Below, in pieces: positions 54,101 to 63,304 of a stretch of DNA of 64,000 nucleotides. How positions within the stretch are numbered: the first letter of the stretch is position 1; every line of letters begins with the position of its first letter. Below the pieces are notes generated by a model. That model did not search any database and was not told where the DNA came from. It saw only the letters and a program-made list of their open reading frames with translations. The translations under genes were made by a program, and so were the position numbers. Source of the DNA: Candidatus Dormiibacterota bacterium (GTDB lineage: Bacteria; Chloroflexota; Dormibacteria; Dormibacterales; Dormibacteraceae); NCBI GenBank assembly GCA_003169845.1, contig PNAG01000028.1, positions 269,490 to 333,489 of the forward strand, written 5' to 3'.

Positions 54101-55438
54101 TCAGTCAGTGCCGCCTTCGGTCGGAAAAGAGAACGTCGCGGCAGCAGCGTTCAGGCGACCCAGCGCATTCCGGGTATCCACGACCATCGGTGCATATCGG
54201 AGCACCACGGCCCAGTCGATAGAGGCATGGTCCGCCACGACAACCGCACAATCCTGCCCAGCAAGGAACTCGTTCAGACCAGGCTCTGAATGCAAGGTAT
54301 GTCCATTCACCCTGAGCTCGGCGACATGGGGATCGTGGTACGTGACGATCGCGCCTTCCTTTAGGAGGAGTTCGATGATCTTGATCGCCGGCGACTCCCG
54401 CACATCAGAAGAGTTCTTCTTGTAGGCGACTCCAAGGAGCCCGACCTTTGCCCCGTTGAGGGCACGCTGTCTCGCGTTTAGGAGCTGCTCGACCTTGTGG
54501 ACGACATATTCCGGCATTCTCGCGTTGACTCGTCCCGACAACTCGATGAACTCCGTATTGATGTTGAGCTGTCGGGCCTTCCAAGCCAGGTAAAACGGAT
54601 CGACCGGCACGCAATGACCCCCCAGCCCGGGCCCTGGATAAAACGTCATATAGCCATACGGTTTCGTCGAGCACGCTTTGATGACTTCCCAGATGTCGAT
54701 GTTGAAAGCGTCACAGATAACCTGGAATTCGTTGACGAGGGCGATGTTTACGCCTCGAAAGATATTTTCGAAGAGCTTCTCTATCTCAGCCGTACGAATA
54801 TTCGAAACCGGGACCAAAGTGCTGGTGATGCTTCCATACAGCGCGATCACCAATTCGAGGCAGCTCTTGGTGAGGCCGCTGACCACCTTAGGTGTGTTGC
54901 CGATATGCCAGTCGCGGTTTCCCGGATCGATCCTTTCCGGCGAGTAGCCGATGAAAAGATCCACGCCCGGCGCGTAGCCACGATCTCTGAATGCCGGCAC
55001 TATGACGTCTTCTGTGGTTCCAGGGTACGTGGTGCTCTCCAGGACGATCAAAGTGCCCCGCGAGACGACGTTTGCCAGGCTGAGTGCGGCGGATCGCACG
55101 AAGCCTAGATCGGGCACGCGGTACTCGTCGATAGGTGTCGGGACCGCGATGATGGCTACGTCGGCTTTCGCAGCGCTGCCATAGTCATTGGTGGCACTCA
55201 GCCGCCGCTGATTCACGAGATGCTTGATTTGGCTTGGCGGTACGTCCTCGATGTGGGAAACGCCCCCATTGATGCCTCTTACCTTTTCGATCGAAAGATC
55301 GATGCCTATGACGCTATGCCCCGCTTCGGCCAACGCACATGCGAGGGGAAGCCCGACATACCCGAGACCAACGACGACGACCGTGGCGGACCGCTGGTTC
55401 AGCTTGTCGAGCAACTCTTCCTTATGACCCGCTGGCAC
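54101..55438 (-). CDS. UDP-sugar dehydrogenase (Ugd/WbpA family)
   Basis: This 445-residue enzyme has VVVGLGYVGLPLACAL near residue 21 (NAD site), a VVSRGTLIVLESTTYPGTTE segment, and GLGGHCVPVDPFYL with the catalytic Cys. Such enzymes oxidise UDP-sugars (glucose, GlcNAc or ManNAc) to uronates. The start is uncertain: GTG at 55438 (SD-like GAGG upstream), TTG at 55414, or ATG at 55474. It overlaps the WecA-type gene end by 17 bp if the GTG is used. Confidence 0.85.
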   Translation of the reverse strand: MPAGHKEELLDKLNQRSATVVVVGLGYVGLPLACALAEAGHSVIGIDLSIEKVRGINGGVSHIEDVPPSQIKHLVNQRRLSATNDYGSAAKADVAIIAVPTPIDEYRVPDLGFVRSAALSLANVVSRGTLIVLESTTYPGTTEDVIVPAFRDRGYAPGVDLFIGYSPERIDPGNRDWHIGNTPKVVSGLTKSCLELVIALYGSITSTLVPVSNIRTAEIEKLFENIFRGVNIALVNEFQVICDAFNIDIWEVIKACSTKPYGYMTFYPGPGLGGHCVPVDPFYLAWKARQLNINTEFIELSGRVNARMPEYVVHKVEQLLNARQRALNGAKVGLLGVAYKKNSSDVRESPAIKIIELLLKEGAIVTYHDPHVAELRVNGHTLHSEPGLNEFLAGQDCAVVVADHASIDWAVVLRYAPMVVDTRNALGRLNAAAATFSFPTEGGTD

Positions 55439-56426
55439 GGTGGACCTCGAGTGGCTGGTGAACAGTTGAGGCATACGGGTCGACGCGCATGAGCCCGATC
55501 CAAGTGGCGATGAAAGCAAGGACCAGCGGGACAGCCAACCAGGCCTCGGCGAGTGGATACCGGACCGCCAATGCGGCGATAGCCCACGCCGCGATGTTGC
55601 CCACTGTCGCAAACGCCAGCACCTGGTATTGAGACCAGCCAAGCAGCCTCAACCTATGCGAGAAATGGTCTTTGCCACCCAGCTGGATAGGCCGTCCCGT
55701 TGCCAAGCGCGAAGCAATCACGAGCGACGTGTCGAAGAGCACCACAGCCACCGGAACGATAAGGATCACGGCCGAGTGCAGCCCCTGGGACCCGTTGGCT
55801 GCGTTGATTGAGCAAAGCGCCACACTGAATCCCAGCATCAGGCTGCCGGCGTCACCCATGTACATCCTGGCCGTCGGCCGGTTGATGAGCAAGAATCCGA
55901 TCGCCACGCAGGCAAGAGGTGCCGCCAACAGTGCAGTACCCGGCACCAACAAGGCGATCGCTATCAGTGACAGCGCGGCCACGCTTGATGCGAGACCGTC
56001 CATGTTGTCCAGCAGGTTGAACGAATTCGTGAGGCCGACCATCCAGAGCACCGAGAATCCCGCGTTGATGGCCGCCGAGTCGCTCAGATGCCACGAGAAG
56101 CCGAGGGCCACAGCAGCGCAGGCTATGGCAGCTTCCCCGACGAGCTTCACCCATACCGGTAGGTAACGGATGTCGTCGACCAGACCGACTGCCGCAATTG
56201 ACGCGAGCATGACGACGATGGACCACCATTCCGGACGCAGCCAGAGTATGGAGGCGCTCACCCCGCCGAGCATGGCCACGCCCCCGAGGTATGGAACTGG
56301 TTCCGTGTGGATCTTCCTCGGACCCGGATCGTCCAGGATCCGGAGGCGCAGGGCCAATTTGCGAAGGGGCCATGTCAAAGCGAGTGTGACCGTAAGGCCG
56401 ACGAGTGACGGGAGAGCTAAGGTCAT
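55422..56426 (-). CDS. WecA/TagO-type undecaprenyl-phosphate sugar-1-phosphate transferase
   Basis: This 334-residue membrane protein has about ten helices. DDPGPRKIHTEPVPYLGG, GLVDDIRYL, NLLDNMDGLASS and MYMGDAGSL are the conserved loops of the family. It would start glycan synthesis by transferring GlcNAc-1-P or a similar sugar to the lipid carrier. It overlaps the epimerase gene (ATGA). Confidence 0.92.
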   Translation of the reverse strand: MTLALPSLVGLTVTLALTWPLRKLALRLRILDDPGPRKIHTEPVPYLGGVAMLGGVSASILWLRPEWWSIVVMLASIAAVGLVDDIRYLPVWVKLVGEAAIACAAVALGFSWHLSDSAAINAGFSVLWMVGLTNSFNLLDNMDGLASSVAALSLIAIALLVPGTALLAAPLACVAIGFLLINRPTARMYMGDAGSLMLGFSVALCSINAANGSQGLHSAVILIVPVAVVLFDTSLVIASRLATGRPIQLGGKDHFSHRLRLLGWSQYQVLAFATVGNIAAWAIAALAVRYPLAEAWLAVPLVLAFIATWIGLMRVDPYASTVHQPLEVHRASGS

Positions 56427-57397
56427 TGTCTACGTGGGGAATCTCGAGCGAACTCGATCATTTTGTCGATCGTTTCGACGAGGCTGGTATCACATCGAAA
56501 ACCCGCGATTGCTTCGAGCTTGCTAGGATCGGCCGCTCGGCGGTCCATGTCCTCAAATCCCTCGCCGTACACGACCTCGAATGGAACGTTGATGATTGTC
56601 GAGGCGGAAGCTGCCCTCTCGATGACCAGCTCGGCGAGCTTGCGGATGGTTATCTCGGACCGGCCGGCGACATTGAAAACATCACCTTCGGCCTGAGGAG
56701 TCTCCATCAGCTTGGTTATCGCCTTGACCACGTCGTGCACAGATGTGAAGGAGCGAGATTGACTCCCGTCTCCATAAACCGTAACCGGTTCACCACGCAA
56801 GGCCTGCTCGATGAACCTCGGCACAACCATCCCGTAGTGACCGATCTGACGCGGGCCGATCGTGTTGAACAAGCGCACCACCACCGTGGGAAGGCCAAGC
56901 TCCTTGTAATACACGTAAGCCAAGATCTCATCGACCGCTTTCGAGGTCGAGTAGCTCCAACGAAGCTTTCGCGGCGAACCGAGAACCCGATCGTCCTCCT
57001 CTTTGAACGGTCCGTTTTGGCTCTTACCGTAGATTTCACTTGTTGAGGCGATCAGGACCTTTACGCGGTGCTTTTGAGCCGACTCGAGAACATTTTCCGT
57101 GCCTTTGATATTTGTGATCAACGACTGGAGGGGCCGATCCACGATGAGCTGCACACCGACAGCCGCCGCCAGGTGATAGATGACATCCACCTGCGCAACC
57201 TCTGCGTCAAGGGCCTGCGCGTCGAGCACCGTTGCGTTGCTGAACCGAAAGTTCGGATCGTCATGGAGATGACGGATGTTGTGAAGGCTACCCGTGGACA
57301 GGTCGTCGAAGGCAGTCACCGAATCGCCACGCTGGAGCAACCGGTCAACGACGTGCGAGCCAATAAATCCTGCACCCCCTGTGACAAGAACCCGCAC
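56423..57397 (-). CDS. NAD-dependent sugar epimerase/dehydratase
   Basis: This 324-residue extended SDR has TGGAGFIG (7-14), STSEIYG and YSTSKAVDE (YxxxK catalytic pair). It overlaps the WecA-type gene and is preceded by a GT4 gene. It likely makes a sugar nucleotide for this polysaccharide. GTG start. Confidence 0.9.
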   Translation of the reverse strand: MRVLVTGGAGFIGSHVVDRLLQRGDSVTAFDDLSTGSLHNIRHLHDDPNFRFSNATVLDAQALDAEVAQVDVIYHLAAAVGVQLIVDRPLQSLITNIKGTENVLESAQKHRVKVLIASTSEIYGKSQNGPFKEEDDRVLGSPRKLRWSYSTSKAVDEILAYVYYKELGLPTVVVRLFNTIGPRQIGHYGMVVPRFIEQALRGEPVTVYGDGSQSRSFTSVHDVVKAITKLMETPQAEGDVFNVAGRSEITIRKLAELVIERAASASTIINVPFEVVYGEGFEDMDRRAADPSKLEAIAGFRCDTSLVETIDKMIEFARDSPRRQ

Positions 57398-57398
57398 G

Positions 57399-58577
57399 TC
57401 AGGCGGGCTCTGTTTTGGGACTGGTCCGCTCCAGCAACCTGGTATAGATACTCTTTATTTCGCGAGCCATCCGATCTGCATTGTGGCGCTCCATTACCAT
57501 TTGCCGCCCTACGAGACCCATCGACCGGCTTCGAGCAGGATCACCGATCAACTCCTCTATCGCAGCGGCAAGCGCGGCGGCATCGTCGCTCGGAACCAGC
57601 AGTCCGTTCACCCCGGGCGCGATGATATCTGGGATTCCCCCTACCTGCGTCCCGACGACGGCCCGGCCTGCCGCGCAGGCTTCAATGAGCGACACCGGGG
57701 TTCCTTCGTTTCGCGAGCAGCAAACGACCACATCGAGATCGCTGTAGACGGCTGCTAAGTCTCGTCGCCAGCCAGCGAAGTGCACCCGCTGGGTCAGACC
57801 GCGAGCCAGTACGTCCCTGTGAAGCTGATCCCACATTTCGCCGTCGCCGACGATGGCGAAATGTACGTTAGGGTCGCGCTTAGAAACGAGTGAGGCGGCG
57901 GCGAGGAAAAGGTCGAGCGCTTTGATCGGAACTAGCCGGCCCACGATCCCGACCAGAGGCATATCGGCTGGAACCGCCAGGTCGCGACGTAAGAGGCCTC
58001 GAGGAGAATCGACCAGGTGCTGTAGATCAAGGCCCAGCCGGACGATCGTGGTCTTGCCCCGACCGATGCCAAGACGATCAAGGTCGGCGGCAACCTCAGG
58101 ACTGATCGCGATGAACTCGGTGGTGAGGTGGCCAAGCAGCCTCTCGACTGCAAGGAAGAACGACGTGCTGAGGCGCCCGAAATAGCCGTCAAGAACGTGT
58201 CCATGGAAGGTATGGATGATCACTGGGACGCCGGTCAGGGCAGCCGCGAGCCGGCCGAGAGTCCCAGCTTTGGCTGTGTGGGTCGCCACGATCGAGGGCC
58301 GTTCCCTGCGGAAGTAGTTGAACAGCCAGGCGAAGGCGAGAAGGTCCGCAATCGGCGAGAGTGAGCGCCGCATATGGGGTACCGGGACAATACTGACGCC
58401 GAGACGCGCCGCCTCATCGGCGAGTGATCCCTCGCGCCCTTCGGTCTCCCCTGAGAGAAGCGCTCCATCGAACTCCGGACCGCATCGAGCTGTAAGGATG
58501 ATCACATGACGGGCCGGTCCGCCGATGTTCATGCGGGTAATGACCCGGGCAAGCTTAGGCGGATCGGTACGCTTCAA
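57399..58577 (-). CDS. GT4-family glycosyltransferase
   Basis: This 392-residue enzyme has the N-terminal RMNIGGPARHVI motif, GDGEMWDQLHRDV, and RNEGTPVSLIEACAAGRAVV (donor site). The TTG start at 58577 has GGAGG 4 nt upstream, a strong site. It overlaps the upstream epimerase end by 23 bp. Confidence 0.9.
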   Translation of the reverse strand: MKRTDPPKLARVITRMNIGGPARHVIILTARCGPEFDGALLSGETEGREGSLADEAARLGVSIVPVPHMRRSLSPIADLLAFAWLFNYFRRERPSIVATHTAKAGTLGRLAAALTGVPVIIHTFHGHVLDGYFGRLSTSFFLAVERLLGHLTTEFIAISPEVAADLDRLGIGRGKTTIVRLGLDLQHLVDSPRGLLRRDLAVPADMPLVGIVGRLVPIKALDLFLAAASLVSKRDPNVHFAIVGDGEMWDQLHRDVLARGLTQRVHFAGWRRDLAAVYSDLDVVVCCSRNEGTPVSLIEACAAGRAVVGTQVGGIPDIIAPGVNGLLVPSDDAAALAAAIEELIGDPARSRSMGLVGRQMVMERHNADRMAREIKSIYTRLLERTSPKTEPA

Positions 58578-59478
58578 ATGTCCTCCTCAGCCCGTCCCTG
58601 AAGCTCACGTTCGGCCGATACCCGATTTTGGCTGCGGCGAGCGAGATGTCGGCAAGAGAGTGACGAATGTCACCCTCGCGCTGAACGCCGAATGACGTTT
58701 CAAGCGCACGATTGTTGAGGACAGAAAGTTCCTCGACCAGCTCGAGTAGAGTGTGGCTCTGGCCGCACGCGATGTTCAGCGCGACTCCAGAGGCATCACT
58801 GCGCAGAGCGCATAGGTTGGCGTCTACCACGTTATCTACGTACGTGAAGTCCCGGCTCTGCATGCCATCACCGTAGATCGTTGCGGTCGTGCCGCTCAAT
58901 GCGTGCTTGATGAACAACGGGATCACTGCCGAATATGGCGACTCGGGATCTTGGCGCGCCCCGAAGACATTGAAGTAGCGAAGTGCAACTACGCGTATTC
59001 CATGTGGGGCGCGGGCGTGGGCCAGGACTATTTTCTCGCCCGCCAATTTCGCGTGGGCATAGGGTGAGATCGGTTTGGGCTGAAGGTCTTCCGATTTTCT
59101 TTCAGCCGCCTGGTCCCCATAAACGGAGGACGACGATGAGTAGACGAAGGTATGCACTCCGCTACTGACCGCCGCCTCGATTACGTTTGACGTTCCGAGG
59201 GCGTTCACGTCCAGGCTTGCAACAGGATCCTCCCAAGAGCGTGCGACAGAGGGCAGGGCTGCCAGATGAAAGACGGCGTCAACGCCCCGCATTGCGAAGG
59301 GAAGCAAGTCCAAGTTTCGGATGTCGCCTTCCACCACTTTGGTATTAATCCCTTGGAGGTTTGATCGGCGGCCTGTGCTGAAATTATCGAAAACCGTGAC
59401 GTCGTGCTTCTCGAGCACCAGCCGGCGAACCAGGTGCGAACCAATGAAACCTGCCCCGCCGGTGACAAGCACGCGCAT
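58555..59478 (-). CDS. NAD-dependent sugar epimerase (GalE/UDP-glucuronate epimerase-like)
   Basis: This 307-residue extended SDR has TGGAGFIG (7-14), a YSSSSSVYG segment and YAHAKLAGE (YxxxK). It is the first gene of the leftward sugar-nucleotide operon. It is paralogous to the epimerase at 56.4 kb. Confidence 0.9.
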   Translation of the reverse strand: MRVLVTGGAGFIGSHLVRRLVLEKHDVTVFDNFSTGRRSNLQGINTKVVEGDIRNLDLLPFAMRGVDAVFHLAALPSVARSWEDPVASLDVNALGTSNVIEAAVSSGVHTFVYSSSSSVYGDQAAERKSEDLQPKPISPYAHAKLAGEKIVLAHARAPHGIRVVALRYFNVFGARQDPESPYSAVIPLFIKHALSGTTATIYGDGMQSRDFTYVDNVVDANLCALRSDASGVALNIACGQSHTLLELVEELSVLNNRALETSFGVQREGDIRHSLADISLAAAKIGYRPNVSFRDGLRRTFEAYRSA

Positions 59479-59894
59479 GTTCAGTTGCCTACAGCTTTAC
59501 GGCTAGTACAGAAAGTAATCAATGAATAACTCCCGAGAGTAACAGTGGCGCCAACGATCATGCTCGAGTTGAGGTCCGGCAACCTCATCGACAAGTTGCG
59601 TCACACGACTATTGTCGGAGACTAGCCCAACCTCATATGGACAGTACAGCTTGAGCCGGTCGCCCTCGAAGTAGGGTGACAATTGGGAAGTACTTGATCC
59701 CCGATCTTGGCTCAGGTGTTCGGCTCTGCCCAGAGGCTGCAGACGCGATCGTCGTGTTGCGATCGGTAGGATTCGTACCAATCAGATTGACCACCACATC
59801 CCCGAGTGGTAGGCTTCATTTCGGCCGACCATCTGTCAGGGCACCCAGGCGTTGGCATTAAGAACGAGAAATAACGAAGAAGGGGGCGCCCATC
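59479..59894. other. Intergenic region (416 bp) with possible decayed coding remnant
   Basis: On the minus strand (about 59503-59700) a frame reads SPYFEGDRLKLYCPYEVG and later DRWRHCYSRELFIDYFLY before a stop. It looks protein-like but has no intact N-terminus. It may be a gene fragment left at the edge of the polysaccharide locus. No RNA gene was seen. Confidence 0.3.
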
Positions 59895-60386
59895 ATGCTC
59901 AACAAACTGATACTCGGTTCCGGTCTGGCTCTGGCTGCGGCTGCCATAGCTGTTGCGCCAGCCTTGGCTTATAGCGGCACGCCGGGAACAACAGCCTCGT
60001 GCAGCGCCACCACGGTCGCCGCGGGCGGCTCGACGACGTGCACAGCCCACTTCGCCGGCGGTGCCGGCCAGGGGGTCACATTCTCGGCAACCGGGGGAGG
60101 CGCCAGCTGTGCCGTCACCTTCAGCGCGGCTTCGGGTACGACCGATGCCTCCGGCAACGTAACGACCACGGTCACCTTCGGCGCTAACTGCTCCGGCACC
60201 GTCACGACAGCGTTCGTCGCTGGAGCTCAAAACGTAAACACCACGGTCACGGTCTCGGCTTTCCCCGCGGCCTCAGCTCCCTCGCCGGGAGTTCCCGCAC
60301 CTGCCTGGGCGGCTGTCCTGTTGGTGGGGCTCGCGCTGGTCGGGGCCGCGCTGCTGACCTCCCGTCGCCGAGTTCGAGGCGCTTAG
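59895..60386 (+). CDS. Small surface protein with C-terminal TM/Arg tail
   Basis: This 163-residue protein has a signal peptide ending ALAY near residue 25. The Ser/Thr/Gly-rich body has paired Cys. A C-terminal helix AAVLLVGLALVGAALL is followed by TSRRRVRGA. This resembles a surface-anchored protein, but no LPxTG is present (the pre-helix part reads GVPAPAW). It could be a sortase substrate or a plain membrane-anchored protein. Confidence 0.7.
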   Translation: MLNKLILGSGLALAAAAIAVAPALAYSGTPGTTASCSATTVAAGGSTTCTAHFAGGAGQGVTFSATGGGASCAVTFSAASGTTDASGNVTTTVTFGANCSGTVTTAFVAGAQNVNTTVTVSAFPAASAPSPGVPAPAWAAVLLVGLALVGAALLTSRRRVRGA

Positions 60387-60417
60387 GCCAAACTCGACGA
60401 ACTGGAGCGGGTTCTTC

Positions 60418-62352
60418 TTACCAGGGAACCGTCAGGGTCGTGTCGGTCGACACTTCGCTCTTCCGGCTGACTATCCCGCCCGGGTAGCTGACCGTCAGTA
60501 GGGTCGGCAGGTCGACGAGCCCAGCCTGCTTCTGGATGTAGATTGCAAACGGCGGATCTGCAGGCAGACTGACCTCGTAGTAGATGATCACGTCCGCGCT
60601 GTGGCCCCGTGGCAACGTGAAGAACGTTCCGTAAACCTGATCGGTGCCTTCCTGTACCTGCTCTTTCAAACCGCCCCCGTAGGCGGGAGCCGGCTTGCCG
60701 TCGATTAGGAAACCGATGTTCGCCAGCGTCGTGGTCAGCGGAAGGTAGAAGCGGACGTAGTCGCGGTAGAGTCCAGGAGGATTGGTCGAGTACGTGTTGA
60801 GCTTAGTGTCAACGGCATCCAGCGACGGCGGGTACTCGTAGTGGATGTCGACTTCGTGGCGGTTGAGGCCTGAAGGATAGATTTCCACTTTCACTGACAT
60901 CGATCGCTTGATGTAGTAGTCGGCTTTCGTCCCAGCCACGTTCGCCTCAACCACCATGAGATAGTCCTCGGTGAGAGGAAGGTTCTGTAGCGAACCGTCC
61001 AGGCCGAGCACGTGCAGGTTCTTCTCCTGAGCTGAGTCGTGCACGTAGATCTGGAGGTGTCGCTGGTTGGCCCCGACCTGAAGGGAGGTGGCGAGTTGAG
61101 CCCACTGGCTGGACGGTTGGGCAAGGATCTTTGCGATGATCGCGCTTGCGATCACCGGGAGTCCTTTCTTACCGCCACTTGGGCCGATGTCGACATTCGC
61201 GATAACGTTGATCCGGAGAAAGAAGGTGGCAGAGTCGAAGGTTCCGTAACCTGGGACGTCCACTGGCCCAGTCACCTTGAGCAGGGATGCGATCAAGTAC
61301 GGATCGACCGAGATGGTTCCGTCCAGTTGTTGGCCCGTCGCGGATGTGAACATCTTCTCCTGGAGGCGCGCCGAAGTCGGGAAATCGGGGTCCCAGCCGG
61401 CATCCCCGATTTCGGTCTGATTGTTGTTGAAAGAGAGGTACGTCCCCAGCTGGCCCTGAGGCGGGAATTTATCCCGATAGGCGGCGCTCACGGTGAACTC
61501 ATCGAGAAGCACCAGCTTGGTGAGCTTGCCCTGGTCGAACGTTACGGTCCCGACCTCGCCTGAAAATCCCCCTGTCGGCCTGAGCTCGGATGAGTTCGGG
61601 AGCAGCAAAAGGTACGTCTTCGGCCCGGCGGCCCCCAGCAGCGCGGGCAGGAACTGGGCCGCCTCGGAGCCCGCATGCGCACTATCACGAGCCGGGCCGA
61701 CCGCGGCCTGAGCCCGCTTAAGCTGGGTCCGGACGGGGCCGAGAAGGCCAAGCTGCGAGTCTCGGTCTAGACGAAGGTTGGTATTGGCGAGCCTGGCGTC
61801 CGCATCCGCAAGCAGCGGAGCTGACGACCGCAAGAGGGCGATCAGCACTGGACCTGGAGCGGTTCCTGGACCCTTGGGAAGGTTGACATAGAGCCGAGCC
61901 AGCGCGACGAGGTCGCCGTCGGCTCGTGCCGCCTCAACCGCCGCCGAGCTGATATCCAGCGCTGTGTGGACCTGGTCTTTCGCGTAAGGGACCGCCAGGA
62001 GCAGCCGCGCCAGCGGGTCGGACTGAAGCCTTCGATCGGCGCGATTGAGCTTCGCCGAAGCATCAGCCTGTGTCTTTGCGGCGGCATCGACCCGAGCCGG
62101 AGTCCATTCAGCCGGAGTGCGGCCAAGGTTGCTCAGCGAGAGCTGAAGCTCAGCGGTGGCGGTTCGGAGGTCTGAAATTGACCTGTAGAGTCCGTAGCCC
62201 TCCACCGCCACCCCCACGAGGACTGCAGCGAGGACACCAATGACCGTGACGAACCGAGCCTTGCTGCGTGGCCTTTTGTGTTTGCGCTTGCGCATCTGAT
62301 CCAACCAGTACTTGTCAGAGATTCGGACAGTCTGAAACCGCTCGGAAGCCAA
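60418..62352 (-). CDS. DUF4012-domain membrane protein
   Basis: This protein of about 644 residues has a basic N-terminus and one helix. The DUF4012 core includes LLLLPNSSELRPTGGFSGE and a DFPTSARLQEKM segment. DUF4012 proteins are found in gram-positive and environmental bacteria near surface polysaccharide genes; function is unknown. The start is uncertain: TTG at 62352 or ATG at 62295 (MRKRKHKRPRSKARF). Confidence 0.8.
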   Translation of the reverse strand: MASERFQTVRISDKYWLDQMRKRKHKRPRSKARFVTVIGVLAAVLVGVAVEGYGLYRSISDLRTATAELQLSLSNLGRTPAEWTPARVDAAAKTQADASAKLNRADRRLQSDPLARLLLAVPYAKDQVHTALDISSAAVEAARADGDLVALARLYVNLPKGPGTAPGPVLIALLRSSAPLLADADARLANTNLRLDRDSQLGLLGPVRTQLKRAQAAVGPARDSAHAGSEAAQFLPALLGAAGPKTYLLLLPNSSELRPTGGFSGEVGTVTFDQGKLTKLVLLDEFTVSAAYRDKFPPQGQLGTYLSFNNNQTEIGDAGWDPDFPTSARLQEKMFTSATGQQLDGTISVDPYLIASLLKVTGPVDVPGYGTFDSATFFLRINVIANVDIGPSGGKKGLPVIASAIIAKILAQPSSQWAQLATSLQVGANQRHLQIYVHDSAQEKNLHVLGLDGSLQNLPLTEDYLMVVEANVAGTKADYYIKRSMSVKVEIYPSGLNRHEVDIHYEYPPSLDAVDTKLNTYSTNPPGLYRDYVRFYLPLTTTLANIGFLIDGKPAPAYGGGLKEQVQEGTDQVYGTFFTLPRGHSADVIIYYEVSLPADPPFAIYIQKQAGLVDLPTLLTVSYPGGIVSRKSEVSTDTTLTVPW

Positions 62353-62412
62353 CGAAGCATGGCAGCACCCGCCTCCCCCGCGCGTCGGTAAGATACTGGG
62401 GTTCCCAACCTA

Positions 62413-63027
62413 ATGCAGCGCTGGAGACTCCTCGCCGCCCTTACGGGTCTAGCACTGATTGCCATCTCGAGTGCCGTTCTGCTCAGGCCGATTATCTTCG
62501 CGCCCCAAGGGTCGGCCCAAACTGCCGCGCTTCAGCGACTTCCGCAGCCGACCCAAATCATTAGCCCGCTCGAATTCCCATCGCCACTGCCCGTTGGAGA
62601 CCAGCAGATACCGCGCGAGGCGCCGGTGTCCCCCGATGGTTGGAGGATTCGCCTGCCCTCCCTTCACATCGACCTCCCGCTCGTCCAGGGCGACGGGCTC
62701 AGCGTGCCCTATTACAAAGCCGCGCACTACCCGACCATGCCGTGGCCGGGCCAGGGCCAGCGCTCTTTCGTTTACGCTCATGCTCAATACGGTCCACCGA
62801 TCATGTTCGGCCCACTCCTCGGCCATAACGCGACCGGCGTCGATGTCTATGTTGACCGCGCGGGAAGACCAACACTCCACTTTGTCATTCGCCAGTACTA
62901 CGCGGCTTGGCCGATAAGCGACACACGATGGCTTCAACCGGCCGACCATGAGGAACTCATCCTCATGACCTGCACTAGTTGGAACGCTTCAGATCCCAGA
63001 GTGATCGCGGTGGCCGAACCCGCTTAG
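62413..63027 (+). CDS. Sortase-family transpeptidase
   Basis: This 204-residue protein has an N-terminal membrane helix (about 7-28) and a sortase domain. Candidate catalytic residues are His123 (YAHAQ), Cys187 (LILMTCTSW) and Arg196 (DPRVIAV). It is divergent from the DUF4012 gene. It could anchor the surface proteins in this window. Confidence 0.8.
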   Translation: MQRWRLLAALTGLALIAISSAVLLRPIIFAPQGSAQTAALQRLPQPTQIISPLEFPSPLPVGDQQIPREAPVSPDGWRIRLPSLHIDLPLVQGDGLSVPYYKAAHYPTMPWPGQGQRSFVYAHAQYGPPIMFGPLLGHNATGVDVYVDRAGRPTLHFVIRQYYAAWPISDTRWLQPADHEELILMTCTSWNASDPRVIAVAEPA

Positions 63028-63174
63028 GCCCTCGGACGGAGCGATGGCGGGGCATCGTTGATGCCTTTCGAACTCTGCTGACCGAACCGTCCATTGCGCG
63101 CAGGTTCACTATGGAACCGCTGGCTCCGTGACACCTAGCCCGACATCCGCTGACGACCCCGAGGACCCAATCGA

Positions 63175-63224
63175 GACGGTTCGGGACCGTGAGGCCCTGG
63201 GTTCAAATCCCGGGCCCCCGACCA
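63175..63224 (+). other. 3' half of a tRNA-Pro(CGG): candidate attachment-site scar
   Basis: The sequence matches a tRNA from the anticodon stem to CCA: anticodon arm GACGG-TTCGGGA-CCGTG, variable region, T arm CTGGG-TTCAAAT-CCCGG, and GCCCCCG-A-CCA. No matching 5' acceptor (CGGGGGC) or D arm precedes it. This is the footprint usually left at the far end of an element integrated into a tRNA gene. Confidence 0.65.
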
Positions 63225-63304
63225 ACTTCTGAATCCGAAGTTCCCAGCCCTACTGCTGTTAATGCAACAGCATCGTCTTGGCGTACCGTGAGTGGAGGAA
63301 GCAA
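63225..63304. other. Short intergenic stretch
   Basis: It contains GGAGG (63294-63298), the ribosome site of the frameshifted gene downstream. Nothing else was recognised. Confidence 0.5.

Noticed and set aside
59895-60386. LPxTG-type sortase substrate
   Set aside because: The C-terminal helix and Arg tail are present but no LPxTG-like motif precedes them, so only a weak claim is made.
63175-63224. Complete tRNA-Pro gene
   Set aside because: No 5' acceptor strand or D arm could be found upstream.
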